From contig NZ_JABBPD010000003.1 of NCBI RefSeq assembly GCF_012927445.1, forward strand, positions 1 to 64,000: a stretch of 64,000 nt of DNA. Reading direction: 5' to 3'. The translations under genes were made by a program, and so were the position numbers. Source of the DNA: Rhodoferax sp. (lineage in GTDB: Bacteria > Pseudomonadota > Gammaproteobacteria > Burkholderiales > Burkholderiaceae_C). Position 1 is the first letter of the stretch. Each line of letters opens with the position of its first letter. The notes beneath the pieces were generated by a model that saw only the letters and a program-made list of their open reading frames with translations, searched no databases and was not told the DNA's origin. Shown here in pieces: positions 51,688 through 60,514 of this stretch.

Positions 51688-52791
51688 ATGTCCACCATTC
51701 CCCGTTTTCACGACCTCAAGCTCGCGCGCATCAGCCCTGAAGCTGCCGGCTCTGTCTCCATTGCGTTCGCCATTCCGCAAAATCTGCGTGAAACTTTTTC
51801 CTTCCAGCCCGGCCAGTACCTGACGCTGCGCGCCACCATCAAGGGCGCCGATGTGCGGCGCAGCTACTCCATCTGCAGCACCCGCAGCCACCTCACGGAG
51901 CAGCATGAATTGGTGGTGGGCATTCGCCCGATGGAGGGCGGGGTGTTTTCCAACTGGGCGGCGCATGAGCTCAAAGTGGGGGACACCCTCGCCGTGATGC
52001 CGCCGGACGGACGTTTTGTGTCGAAGCGCCCCCGCGCGCTGCACCGCGTCGGTTTTGCTGCCGGTTCCGGCATCACGCCTATTCTGTCGATCATGGCGAG
52101 TTCGCTGGAAGAACAGCCTGACTCCAAGTTCACCCTCATTTATGGCAACCGCAGCATGGCCAGCGTGATGTTCAATGAGTCGCTGCAGGACCTGAAAGAC
52201 CTCTACCCCGATCGCCTCACGCTGATTCACATCCTCTCGCGCCAGGCGCAGGAGGCCGATCTGCTGCAAGGGCGCATTGACGGCGACAAGATTCGCGCCA
52301 TCATCGACGCACTGCTCCCAGTGGGCAGCATGGACGAAGTGTTCATCTGCGGTCCTGAAGTCATGATCGAAGCCACCGAGACCGCGCTGCTGGCCGCCGG
52401 TGTACCGGCCAACCGCGTGCACAGCGAACGCTTTACATCCCCCGTACTGGAAGAACTCACGCCCGCTGACCGGCAGGCCGCTGTGGCCGGCCACAAGACG
52501 CCAGCGGTGGGCAAGGTGGCGTTGACCATCGTGCTTGACGGCAAGCCGCACGAATTGCAAATGGGGTCTGACCAAAAGGTGCTGGACGTGGCGCTCGCCG
52601 CCGGGCTGGACCTGCCTTATTCGTGCAAGGGCGGCGTCTGCTGTACCTGCCGCGTCAAGGTGATGGAAGGCAGTGTGCACATGGACAAGAATTTCGGGCT
52701 GGAAACCTGGGAAACAGAAAAAGGTTTTGTGTTGTCCTGCCAGGCTCGTCCGACCAGCGAGCGACTGGTGGTGAGCTACGACGAGCGCTAA
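51688..52791 (+). CDS. paaE: PaaE, FAD/NAD(P)H reductase of phenylacetyl-CoA epoxidase
   Basis: 367 residues from MSTIPRFHDLKLARISPEA. A ferredoxin-reductase domain (GADVRRSYSICS for FAD, GFAAGSGITPILSI for NAD(P)H) is followed by a C-terminal 2Fe-2S plant-type ferredoxin with CKGGVCCTC and a distant Cys. It supplies electrons to PaaAC. Last gene of the paa operon. Confidence 0.95.
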   Translation: MSTIPRFHDLKLARISPEAAGSVSIAFAIPQNLRETFSFQPGQYLTLRATIKGADVRRSYSICSTRSHLTEQHELVVGIRPMEGGVFSNWAAHELKVGDTLAVMPPDGRFVSKRPRALHRVGFAAGSGITPILSIMASSLEEQPDSKFTLIYGNRSMASVMFNESLQDLKDLYPDRLTLIHILSRQAQEADLLQGRIDGDKIRAIIDALLPVGSMDEVFICGPEVMIEATETALLAAGVPANRVHSERFTSPVLEELTPADRQAAVAGHKTPAVGKVALTIVLDGKPHELQMGSDQKVLDVALAAGLDLPYSCKGGVCCTCRVKVMEGSVHMDKNFGLETWETEKGFVLSCQARPTSERLVVSYDER

Positions 52792-52803
52792 AAATTCGTG
52801 TCG

Positions 52804-52844
52804 CGTGCCATCAGTGGGTTGATATTCAATGCACTGATGGCACG
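52804..52844. other. Long palindrome after paaE
   Basis: A 13-bp perfect arm CGTGCCATCAGTG (52804-52816) pairs with CACTGATGGCACG (52832-52844). Within the 15-base loop TTGA and TCAA add four more pairs. It begins 12 bases after the paaE stop. There is no T-run, so it is either a non-canonical terminator, an mRNA-stabilising hairpin or a protein site. Confidence 0.65.
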
Positions 52845-52919
52845 GCGATGCTGGACTTGTGGGATTGCGCATTGAGCAATCCAGCGCGTGGTTTTCGCAT
52901 GGCTATGTTAAAAATGCGA

Positions 52920-53693
52920 ATGACTACAAAACTGAAATCACTGCGTCTGATGGCCATTGCCATTCTCGTTCTGGCGTTGTTTGAGGTGCCTGCATTGGCC
53001 GACACCACGACGATCAAGGTCGGGGTGAACAACAACATGGACGCCCAGTTGATGATGCCGGATGGCCCTGGGCCTTATCCCGCCATCTTGCTGCTGCATA
53101 CCAGTGGCGGCTTGCAATCCGGCGACTTGGAATACGCCCAGCGCCTCGTGACGGAAGGCTATGTGGTGCTGGTTCCTTCTTTTCTGGATGCCTATGGAAT
53201 CCGTGCCAAGACCCGCCAGCTCACGTTCACAACCTACGCTGAGCCCATTTACGCGGACTTTGTGGCCAGCCTTGATTGGTTACGCCGCAACCCGAAAGTT
53301 AACAATCAAAAGCTTGGTGCCATTGGGTTTTCAAATGGTGGCTATTTCTCGCTCTGGCTCGCCGCGGCCGGTCAAGTGCAAGCCGGCGTGTCGTATTACG
53401 GAGCCCTAAGCGGTGCCGGAGCCGACCGGACGCTTAGCCGGTTTCGGCAAGTTTTTACCTCTACTAGCGCGCCCGTTCTGATATTGCACGGCACGAACGA
53501 TTCCACCGTGCCGGTTTTGAAGGCTATTGAGTTGGACGCGATTCTTGCTGCAACGCAGGCTCCGCATGAGTTTCAACAGTACGCTGGTGCAGAACACCGC
53601 TTCGACCGCGACAGGAGCGACAGCAATGACGCAGCCGCCGAGGATGCGTGGTTGCGCACACAAACGTTTTTGAACCAGTTGAAAAAAGGATAA
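52920..53693 (+). CDS. Exported dienelactone-hydrolase-family alpha/beta hydrolase
   Basis: 257 residues from MTTKLKSLRLMAIA; several in-frame ATGs at 52899-52920 make the exact start uncertain. A signal peptide (cleavage near ALA-DT) leads into an alpha/beta hydrolase: HTSGGLQSGDLEYAQRL, nucleophile elbow GFSNGGYF with Ser rather than Cys, Asp in HGTNDSTVP, His in AEHRFDRD. It probably hydrolyses esters or lactones in the periplasm. Substrate is unknown. Confidence 0.82.
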   Translation: MTTKLKSLRLMAIAILVLALFEVPALADTTTIKVGVNNNMDAQLMMPDGPGPYPAILLLHTSGGLQSGDLEYAQRLVTEGYVVLVPSFLDAYGIRAKTRQLTFTTYAEPIYADFVASLDWLRRNPKVNNQKLGAIGFSNGGYFSLWLAAAGQVQAGVSYYGALSGAGADRTLSRFRQVFTSTSAPVLILHGTNDSTVPVLKAIELDAILAATQAPHEFQQYAGAEHRFDRDRSDSNDAAAEDAWLRTQTFLNQLKKG

Positions 53694-53725
53694 TTGCCCG
53701 GCTGCAGGATTGAGAGATACAGACG

Positions 53726-54232
53726 ATGACCCCAGGAATGAAATACATCAAGACAGACAAGGGCAGGGCAGAGATTGCCGAACGACGCGGTGGTTTGAGC
53801 GCGTTGCAACGGCGTGTCTTGATCGTGGTTGACGGGATTAAAACGGTCAATGATCTAGGCGCCTTCGTGCGTGTCGGTGAATTGGAGGCCGTCCTGAATT
53901 ACTTGCTGCAAGAGGGGCTGATTGAAACGACCAACCACATTGCCCCTTTGCAACAACCCGCCGCACCTGGTTTTGCCGCTGCTGAAACGACCGAGCCACC
54001 CCGACCTGCAACCAGCCCGGAAGAATTTAAAAAAGTGCGGCAGGAAGCGTCTCGCTTTGTGTCAGACAGCCTGGGTGCTTCCGGTGAGCCGATCTGTGCC
54101 GCCATTGACCGCTGCAATAGCCCTGCCGAGTTGCGTAAATTGCTACGCGGCGTCGAAATCTTTATCGGCCAAAGATTGAGCCCGGAAACCACGCAGGCGT
54201 TCGCGCGCCATTTCGGCTCGTTGCTGCTGTAG
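53726..54232 (+). CDS. Hypothetical protein with an N-terminal winged-helix-like segment
   Basis: 168 residues, no clear named family. Residues 10-70 read like a small helix-turn-helix unit (GGLSALQRRVLIVVDGIKTVNDLGAFVRVGE). A Pro/Ala-rich linker and a helical C-terminal part (RKLLRGVEIFIGQRLSPETTQAFARHFG) follow. Similar uncharacterised proteins are frequent in Burkholderiales. Convergent with the DUF4389 gene, 3 bases apart. Confidence 0.72.
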   Translation: MTPGMKYIKTDKGRAEIAERRGGLSALQRRVLIVVDGIKTVNDLGAFVRVGELEAVLNYLLQEGLIETTNHIAPLQQPAAPGFAAAETTEPPRPATSPEEFKKVRQEASRFVSDSLGASGEPICAAIDRCNSPAELRKLLRGVEIFIGQRLSPETTQAFARHFGSLLL

Positions 54233-54235
54233 CTG

Positions 54236-54526
54236 CTAGGGGCGCAACTGATCGCTGGAGGGCCAGTCGGTAAAGGGAAAAGGCACCTCTTCGGTGGCAA
54301 AACTGACAAAATTTGCAATCTGGCCCTGGTAACGGCCCAGGCTGCGACCCAGTGCAGACAAACGCGTATTGGGGGCATCGCTGACCAGCATCAGAACAAA
54401 CTGGATGATGGCCACGCAAAACAGCAAGGTGCTGGCCAACTGGTAGGCCAAGGCCATCAAGATCATCAGCAGACCCCGCAACCAGATGTTGCGTTCGGTT
54501 TTGGTTTCAGCAGGAAATTCGCTCAT
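54236..54526 (-). CDS. DUF4389 small membrane protein
   Basis: 96 residues: RNIWLRGLLMILMALAYQLASTLLFCVAIIQFVLMLV gives two adjacent membrane helices, followed by LGRSLGRYQGQIANFVSFATEEVPFPF, the DUF4389 pattern. Function unknown. It lies 11 bases after the flavin oxidoreductase gene on the same strand, likely co-transcribed. Confidence 0.83.
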   Translation of the reverse strand: MSEFPAETKTERNIWLRGLLMILMALAYQLASTLLFCVAIIQFVLMLVSDAPNTRLSALGRSLGRYQGQIANFVSFATEEVPFPFTDWPSSDQLRP

Positions 54527-54537
54527 GATCGTTCCTT

Positions 54538-55539
54538 TTAAAGCTGGGTTTTTGAAGTGGCTGAAAAGATCTCGGCGGTGATCTCGTACGAGCGAAGACG
54601 AGCTGCATGTTCAAAGATTTGCGAGGTAATCATCAGCTCATCGGCCCCGGTGTGCTCAATGAAGGCGCTGAGGCTGGCGCGCACGGTGTCCGGTGCGCCA
54701 ATGGCGGAGCAGGACAACACGCTGTCGAGCAAGGCGCGCTCGGCCGGTCCCACCCGGTTGGGGTAGTCGGCCACGGGCGGTGGCAGGCGGGCAGGGCGCC
54801 CGCTGCGCAGGTTCACAAAAGCTTGCTGCATCGAGGTGGCTCGAAAAGCCGCTTCTGCATCGCTGTCGGCGGCGAACACGTTAAAGCCCAGCATGACATA
54901 GGGCTTGGCCAGCTGCGCCGAGGGCCGAAAGCTGGCGCGGTACAACTCAATGGCCTGCATCATCTGCTGCGGTGCAAAGTGCGAGGCAAAGGCATAGGGC
55001 AGGCCGAGCGCCGCGGCCAACTGCGCACCAAACAGGCTGGAGCCCAGAATCCAGACCGGGATGTTCAAGCCCTGCCCCGGCACCGCGTGCACCGGGTTTT
55101 TAGAAGAGGCTGAAAAGTAATCCATCAGCTCGACGACATCACGCGGAAACTCGTCGGCATCCGAGGACAGATTGCGACGCAGGGCGCGTGCGGTGATCTG
55201 GTCCGAGCCGGGAGCACGGCCCAGCCCGAGGTCAATGCGGCCGGGGTACAGCGACTCCAGCGTGCCAAACTGCTCGGCAATGACCAGTGGCGAATGGTTG
55301 GGCAGCATGATGCCGCCCGCACCCACCCGAATGCGGCTGGTGCCGCCCGCCACATGCCCGATCAGCACCGAGGTCGCGGCACTGGCAATGCCGGGCATGC
55401 CGTGGTGCTCCGCCAGCCAGTAGCGCTGGTAGCCCCAGCGCTCAGCGTGCTGGGCCAGGTCAAGGGTATTGCGAAAGGACTGTGCAGCGTCGCCGCCTTG
55501 CACGATGGGGGAGAGGTCGAGAACTGAAAAAGGGATCAT
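54538..55539 (-). CDS. LLM-class (bacterial luciferase-like) flavin-dependent oxidoreductase
   Basis: 333 residues from [22 protein letters not shown] (three residues longer if the ATG at 55548 is used). [33 protein letters not shown] and [14 protein letters not shown] identify the luciferase-like monooxygenase family (MsnO8-type branch). These enzymes use reduced FMN or F420; substrate is not predictable. Confidence 0.88.
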   Translation of the reverse strand: MIPFSVLDLSPIVQGGDAAQSFRNTLDLAQHAERWGYQRYWLAEHHGMPGIASAATSVLIGHVAGGTSRIRVGAGGIMLPNHSPLVIAEQFGTLESLYPGRIDLGLGRAPGSDQITARALRRNLSSDADEFPRDVVELMDYFSASSKNPVHAVPGQGLNIPVWILGSSLFGAQLAAALGLPYAFASHFAPQQMMQAIELYRASFRPSAQLAKPYVMLGFNVFAADSDAEAAFRATSMQQAFVNLRSGRPARLPPPVADYPNRVGPAERALLDSVLSCSAIGAPDTVRASLSAFIEHTGADELMITSQIFEHAARLRSYEITAEIFSATSKTQL

Positions 55540-55673
55540 GTTCAACATATTAGGTCATTCAAATGAACGACAAGCACGGGCTGTGTCAAATACCCTTGTT
55601 GCGAATTAGACAAAACTGATTAACACTTGAACTCAAGAAACTGTGTGCAACCTGTTTAACAGATAAAAAAACA

Positions 55674-58094
55674 ATGTCCATTTCCAGTCTGACGCCCGGT
55701 GCGCTTCGCGTTGCCATCGCCCCTGAATCTCTCGGGTTCTCTGATACCTCCGAGTTGCTGCAACTTCCGCTGCCCTGGATCGGGCAGGCGCGTGCGCAAG
55801 CTGCGGCGCGCTTTGGTCTGGGCATGGAGCAAGCGGACTACAACCTGTTTGTTCTGGGCGAGGTCGGCAGTGGGCGCTCGTCCTTGTTGCAGCAGGTGAT
55901 GCAGGCGGTAGCCGCCAGCAAGGCGGTACCCCCTGATTTGTGTTACTTGCACAACTTTGATGCCCCTGAGAAACCGCGGGCGCTGCGTCTGCCACCCGGT
56001 CAGGGGCGTTTGCTGCGGCAACTCATGACGCAGATGAGCAAGACGCTGCAAAAAGAAATCCCCCGGCGCCTGGATGGCCCTGACTTCAAGGCCGAGAGCG
56101 AGCACATTGAGAAGACCTACAAGGTTGAAGAGGCCAAGGCTTATGCCGAGCTCGACGCCTTTGCCGAGGCCCGCAGTTTTGCCTTGTACCGCGAAAATGG
56201 GCATCTGGTATTTACCTTGCTGGGGGCCAAAGGCAATGCATTGACCGAGAGCGAGGCGCGTTCTTTGCCGAAAGAGCGGCGGGCCCAGATTGACCAGGCC
56301 GAGCAGGAATTGCGTGAAGAAATCACCAACTATCTGGACAAGACCCGGCCGATAGAACGCGTCATGAATGAAGGCTTGGCCGCGCTGCGGCGCCAGGTAG
56401 TCAAGCCGCTGCTGGATCACGAAGTGCAGGAAATCCGCGTCGGTCTGAAGAAGCAGATCAAGGATTCGGTCAAGCTTGGGGCCTATCTGGATGGGGTCAT
56501 GCACGACGTGCTCGACAACCTGGAGTTGTTCCGGGTGTCCGATATTGATGAAGAACTGCGGCTGGAGGAACTGGCCGCGGTGTTGTCCCGTTACCGGGTG
56601 AACTTGCTGGTGGACAACGAGGGTCTGGCTGGTGCGCCGGTGATCGTTGAGGACAACCCAACGTTCCGCGCCCTGTTTGGCAGCATTGAGTATCAGCCGG
56701 AAGAGGATGCGCTGATGACTGATTTTTCACGCATCCGGGCCGGCAGTCTGCTCAAGGCGCATGGTGGTTTTCTGATGTTGCATTTGCGCGACCTGCTGAC
56801 CGATGAATTGGTCTGGGAAAAGCTGCGGCGTTTTTCACGTTGCGGCAGGTTGCAAATTGAAGATCCGGGCCCGATTCTCACGCCGATGGCGGCCGTGTCG
56901 CTGGAGCCCGAGGCGGTGGATGTGGATGTCAAGATTGTCCTGATTGGCTCCACCGAGCAGTACTATGAATTGCAGGAGGCCGACCCGGAGTTTGCCCGGC
57001 GCTTTCGGGTCAAGGTGGACTTTGCCGAGAGTTTTTCGGCGACAGCCCAAACGTATAACGCATCTGCAGTTTTTGTGGCCCACATCTGCCAGAAACTGGG
57101 TTTGCCGCATTTTTCTGCATCAGCCGTGGCGCGCTTGCTGGAAGACTCGCACCGGGAGGTGGACGACCAGTCGCGTCAGAGCGCCATCTTTGCCCGCACT
57201 GAGGCTCTGGTAATGGAAAGCGCGGCGGTGTGCAAGGCACGCGCCGGCACGCAGGTCGAATCGGCCGACATCGAGGCCGCTTTGCAGGCGCGCAACTTGC
57301 GCCATGACTACCCGGACCAACGCCTGCAGGAATCCATCACTGACGGCGACTGGCTGATTTCCTTGTACGGCGAGAAAACAGGTCAACTCAACGGACTGAC
57401 GCAGATCGATTTGGGGGATTACCGCTTTGGCTTTCCGGTACGGGTGACGGCGCGTACTTATGCCGGCAATGAAGGCTTGCTCAACATTGAGCGCGAGGTG
57501 GAAATGTCCGGCCCGATCCACGACAAGGGCGTTTTGATATTGCACAGCTACCTGTCGGCGTTGTTCGCCCATATCGCGCCGCTGGCGCTGAATGCCTCCA
57601 TCGTGTTTGAACAGGAATACCACGGCGTGGAGGGGGATTCGGCGTCCTGCGCAGAGTTGTATGCCGTACTGTCGTCGCTCTCGGGGCTGCCTCTCAAACA
57701 GGGCATTGCGGTGACCGGCGCGGTCAACCAGCATGGCGAAGTGCTGCCGGTGGGCGGGATCAACGAGAAAATTGAAGGTTACTTTCGCATCTGTGAAACA
57801 GCCGGTCTGGATGGCAAACAAGGCGTGCTGATTCCCCATCGCAACCGACGCCACCTGATGCTGGAGAGCAAGCTTGTGCAGGCGGTGAGCCAGGGTTTGT
57901 TTCATATCTACACGGCGGAGCATGTGAGCGATGGCATCGCGCTGCTGACCGGGTATTCATCGGGTATGCCGATCGCGGTGGGCTGCTATGCCCATGACAG
58001 CGTGCTGGGCCTTGCCCAGAAAACGTTGCAGTCCTACCGGCGGGCGTGCCAATTGGCGGAGCATCCGAAGGTGAGCCGTAAAAACTCACGCTGA
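55674..58094 (+). CDS. Lon-type ATP-dependent protease with a modified AAA domain (AAA_32/LonB-like)
   Basis: 806 residues. The N-terminal ATPase region contains a degenerate P-loop-like GEVGSGRSSLL (about 62-72), a coiled-coil insert (140-240) and an AAA core around 340-520 (IRAGSLLKAHGGFLMLHLRDLL). The C-terminal Lon protease domain has the catalytic Ser in GDSASCAELYAVLS and Lys in GGINEKIEGYF. It resembles the 'Lon protease family'/YcbZ group rather than housekeeping Lon. Divergent from the flavoprotein gene. Confidence 0.88.
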   Translation: MSISSLTPGALRVAIAPESLGFSDTSELLQLPLPWIGQARAQAAARFGLGMEQADYNLFVLGEVGSGRSSLLQQVMQAVAASKAVPPDLCYLHNFDAPEKPRALRLPPGQGRLLRQLMTQMSKTLQKEIPRRLDGPDFKAESEHIEKTYKVEEAKAYAELDAFAEARSFALYRENGHLVFTLLGAKGNALTESEARSLPKERRAQIDQAEQELREEITNYLDKTRPIERVMNEGLAALRRQVVKPLLDHEVQEIRVGLKKQIKDSVKLGAYLDGVMHDVLDNLELFRVSDIDEELRLEELAAVLSRYRVNLLVDNEGLAGAPVIVEDNPTFRALFGSIEYQPEEDALMTDFSRIRAGSLLKAHGGFLMLHLRDLLTDELVWEKLRRFSRCGRLQIEDPGPILTPMAAVSLEPEAVDVDVKIVLIGSTEQYYELQEADPEFARRFRVKVDFAESFSATAQTYNASAVFVAHICQKLGLPHFSASAVARLLEDSHREVDDQSRQSAIFARTEALVMESAAVCKARAGTQVESADIEAALQARNLRHDYPDQRLQESITDGDWLISLYGEKTGQLNGLTQIDLGDYRFGFPVRVTARTYAGNEGLLNIEREVEMSGPIHDKGVLILHSYLSALFAHIAPLALNASIVFEQEYHGVEGDSASCAELYAVLSSLSGLPLKQGIAVTGAVNQHGEVLPVGGINEKIEGYFRICETAGLDGKQGVLIPHRNRRHLMLESKLVQAVSQGLFHIYTAEHVSDGIALLTGYSSGMPIAVGCYAHDSVLGLAQKTLQSYRRACQLAEHPKVSRKNSR

Positions 58095-58172
58095 GATTTG
58101 TGGGCTTGGCCTTTGGGGCCGCTTTGCTGCGGGCTTGCGCGTGAGGTCAAGTCAGGTTGCCAGTGGCCGCAG

Positions 58173-58223
58173 AGGCGTCGCTCGACGCCTGCTTCTGTTT
58201 AATTGAGCCTGTTTGGAACAGGC
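58173..58223. other. Two hairpins between the Lon-like gene and the FAD monooxygenase
   Basis: AGGCGTC/GACGCCT (58173-58190, loop GCTC) followed by a T-rich stretch is a plausible terminator for the Lon-like gene. GCCTGTT/AACAGGC (58207-58223, 3-base loop) ends 13 bases before the next start codon and may be an operator or a structure around the ribosome-binding site. Confidence 0.5.
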
Positions 58224-58236
58224 AAAATAAGCCCCA

Positions 58237-59412
58237 ATGACCACAAAAACTTTAATTATTGGCGGGGGAATAGGCGGCTTGGCGGTAGCGTTGGCGTTTT
58301 CCCGCGCGGGCGCTCCGGTTGAGTTGTTCGAACGTTCCCCCGAGTTCACCGAGGTCGGGGCCGGCATTCAGCTAGGCCCCAACGTGGTGAAGGTGCTCCA
58401 TGACTGGGGTTTGCAAGAAGCCTTGGCCGGCGTTGCCGCATTTCCGGACCGTTTGCAGGTGCGCAGCGCGATGTCGGGTCATGAACTCGGGGTCTTGCGT
58501 CTGGGGGCTGCGACCCTGGAACGTTACGGATCGCCCTATGCGACGATTCACCGCGCAGATTTGCACCACTTGCTGCTCACGGCATTAAAAGACGAGAGCG
58601 TGCAGCTCACAGTGAACAGTTCGGTGGAACGGTTTGTGCAGCAGGACACGGGTGTCACCCTGTTCACCGCCGACGGGCATGAGGCGCAAGGGGATGTCTT
58701 GGTGGGCGCGGACGGCCTCTGGAGCCAGGTGCGACAACAATTGCTGAACGACGGCGCGCCCCGCGCCACAGGACATTTGGCCTATCGGGCCATGGTGCCG
58801 CAAAGCAGCTTGCCAGCGCGTTTGCAGTCGCACCAGATCACGGTTTGGCTCGGGCCTCAGTTGCATGTCGTGCAGTACCCGGTGCGCGGGGGGGAGTGGC
58901 TCAATGTCGTGGCGATCGTGCACGGACGGACAGAGGGCGATATGGCGCATTGGGACCACAGCGCCAACCCCGCCAAGTTGAGAAGCGCCATGACGGCGAC
59001 CTGTGCCCCCTTGCAAGACCTGATTCAGGCCATTGAGTCTTGGCGGCTGTGGGCATTGAGCATCCGCCCGCCAATGCGGGGTGCGCATGAGCAGGCCCAG
59101 GGCCGGGTTGCGCTGCTAGGCGACGCGGCGCATCCCATGTTGCCCTATCTGGCGCAGGGGGCTGGTATGGCCATTGAAGATGCACACTGTCTGGCGCGTG
59201 CCGTGGGCACCCGCGGCCTTGATGTGCCGACCGCATTGGCGCAGTACGCCGCGAGTCGCTGGCAACGCAACGCGCGGGTGCAGGCCGGTGCCATTCGCAA
59301 CGGGAAGATATTTCATGCGACCGGCTTGGTCAGCTGGGGACGCGACGCGGCGATGAAGCTGCTGGGCGAACGCTTGCTGGACAATCCCTGGCTCTATCGG
59401 AGTCAGCCCTGA
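58237..59412 (+). CDS. FAD-dependent monooxygenase, salicylate-hydroxylase-like
   Basis: 391 residues. The Rossmann motif IIGGGIGGLAVALAFSRAG lies at the N-terminus, DG motif VGADGLWSQVR in the middle, and GD motif RVALLGDAAHPMLPYLAQGAGMAIEDA near the C-terminus. These are typical of class A flavoprotein aromatic hydroxylases (salicylate 1-, 3-hydroxybenzoate 6-hydroxylases). The aromatic substrate is not determined; the paa locus is about 5 kb away. Confidence 0.88.
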   Translation: MTTKTLIIGGGIGGLAVALAFSRAGAPVELFERSPEFTEVGAGIQLGPNVVKVLHDWGLQEALAGVAAFPDRLQVRSAMSGHELGVLRLGAATLERYGSPYATIHRADLHHLLLTALKDESVQLTVNSSVERFVQQDTGVTLFTADGHEAQGDVLVGADGLWSQVRQQLLNDGAPRATGHLAYRAMVPQSSLPARLQSHQITVWLGPQLHVVQYPVRGGEWLNVVAIVHGRTEGDMAHWDHSANPAKLRSAMTATCAPLQDLIQAIESWRLWALSIRPPMRGAHEQAQGRVALLGDAAHPMLPYLAQGAGMAIEDAHCLARAVGTRGLDVPTALAQYAASRWQRNARVQAGAIRNGKIFHATGLVSWGRDAAMKLLGERLLDNPWLYRSQP

Positions 59413-59495
59413 TGGCGACTTTCGCCTGGCAGAATCCCCGGCGAATCGACCACCGGGGCGAGGTGCAGCAAGGCGCTAATTTGCTCCCGTTTTAA

Positions 59496-59526
59496 TAGCT
59501 ACTTGCGCAATAACTACGGGGGCTAG
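59496..59526 (-). repeat. Dispersed 31-bp element, intergenic copy in inverted orientation
   Basis: Read on the minus strand: CTAGCCCCCGT, six bases, TGCGCAAGTAGCTA, identical in both blocks to the cobU copy. It lies between the convergent FAD monooxygenase and argF genes. Confidence 0.8.
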
Positions 59527-59563
59527 AGCCTTAAATGATGTTAGCTTGTGACAAGTTGGCGGC

Positions 59564-60472
59564 TTAAAGCCGGCCCAGCAGCAAAAATTCCATCAACGCT
59601 TTTTGTACGTGCAGCCGGTTTTCGGCTTCTTCCCACACCACCGATTGCGGTCCGTCAATGACGTCGGCTTCAACTTCTTCCCCGCGGTGCGCGGGCAGGC
59701 AGTGCATGAACAGCGCATCGGGCTTGGCGGCACGCATCATGTCCGCGTCCACACACCAGTCGGCAAACGCCACTTTGCGGGCTTCATTTTCGGCCTCATA
59801 ACCCATGCTGGTCCAGACGTCGGTGGTCACCAGATCGGCTCCTTCGCACGCTTTCATCGGGTCACTGAACACCTGGTAGCTCTCCGCCGAGCGCAGGCCG
59901 GCGATGGACTGATCAACCTCGTAGTCGCCAGGGGTGCTGACATGCACCTTGAAATCAAGAATTTCGCTGGCCTGCAGCCAGGTGTTGGCCATGTTGTTGC
60001 CGTCACCCACCCAGGCCACGGTCTTGCCTTTGATGGAGCCGCGGTGCTCGATGTAGGTAAAGATGTCCGCCAGAATCTGGCAGGGGTGGAATTCGTTGGT
60101 CAGACCGTTGATCACCGGCACGCGGGAATGGGCTGCAAAACTCTCGATTTTGGTTTGTTCGTAGGTGCGGATCATGACCAGATCGACCATGCGGCTGATC
60201 ACCTTGGCACTGTCTTCAATCGGCTCTGCGCGGCCCAGCTGACTGTCGCCAGTGGTAAGGTGCACCACGCTGCCGCCCAGCTGGTACATGCCGGCCTCAA
60301 AGCTCACCCGGGTGCGGGTGGAGGCTTTCTCAAAAATCATGGCCAGGGTTCGATCCGCCAGCGAGTGGTGCTTTTCGTAAGCCTTGAACTTCTTTTTGAT
60401 CAGTGCGGCCCGCTCGAACAAATAGGCGTAATCGCTGGCGTTGAGGTCGCTGAATTGCAGATAGTGTTTCAT
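59564..60472 (-). CDS. argF: Ornithine carbamoyltransferase
   Basis: 302 residues. Carbamoyl-phosphate motif EKASTRTRVSFE, DLVMIRTYEQ, NEFHPCQILADIFT and the C-terminal MHCLPAHRGEEV are all intact. It makes citrulline from ornithine and carbamoyl phosphate in arginine synthesis. It follows argD by 42 bases on the same strand. Confidence 0.96.
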   Translation of the reverse strand: MKHYLQFSDLNASDYAYLFERAALIKKKFKAYEKHHSLADRTLAMIFEKASTRTRVSFEAGMYQLGGSVVHLTTGDSQLGRAEPIEDSAKVISRMVDLVMIRTYEQTKIESFAAHSRVPVINGLTNEFHPCQILADIFTYIEHRGSIKGKTVAWVGDGNNMANTWLQASEILDFKVHVSTPGDYEVDQSIAGLRSAESYQVFSDPMKACEGADLVTTDVWTSMGYEAENEARKVAFADWCVDADMMRAAKPDALFMHCLPAHRGEEVEADVIDGPQSVVWEEAENRLHVQKALMEFLLLGRL

Positions 60473-60514
60473 TCCGGGTTCTCGGCTGGCTAGTTGGGGA
60501 TCAAGTCGCGTTTA

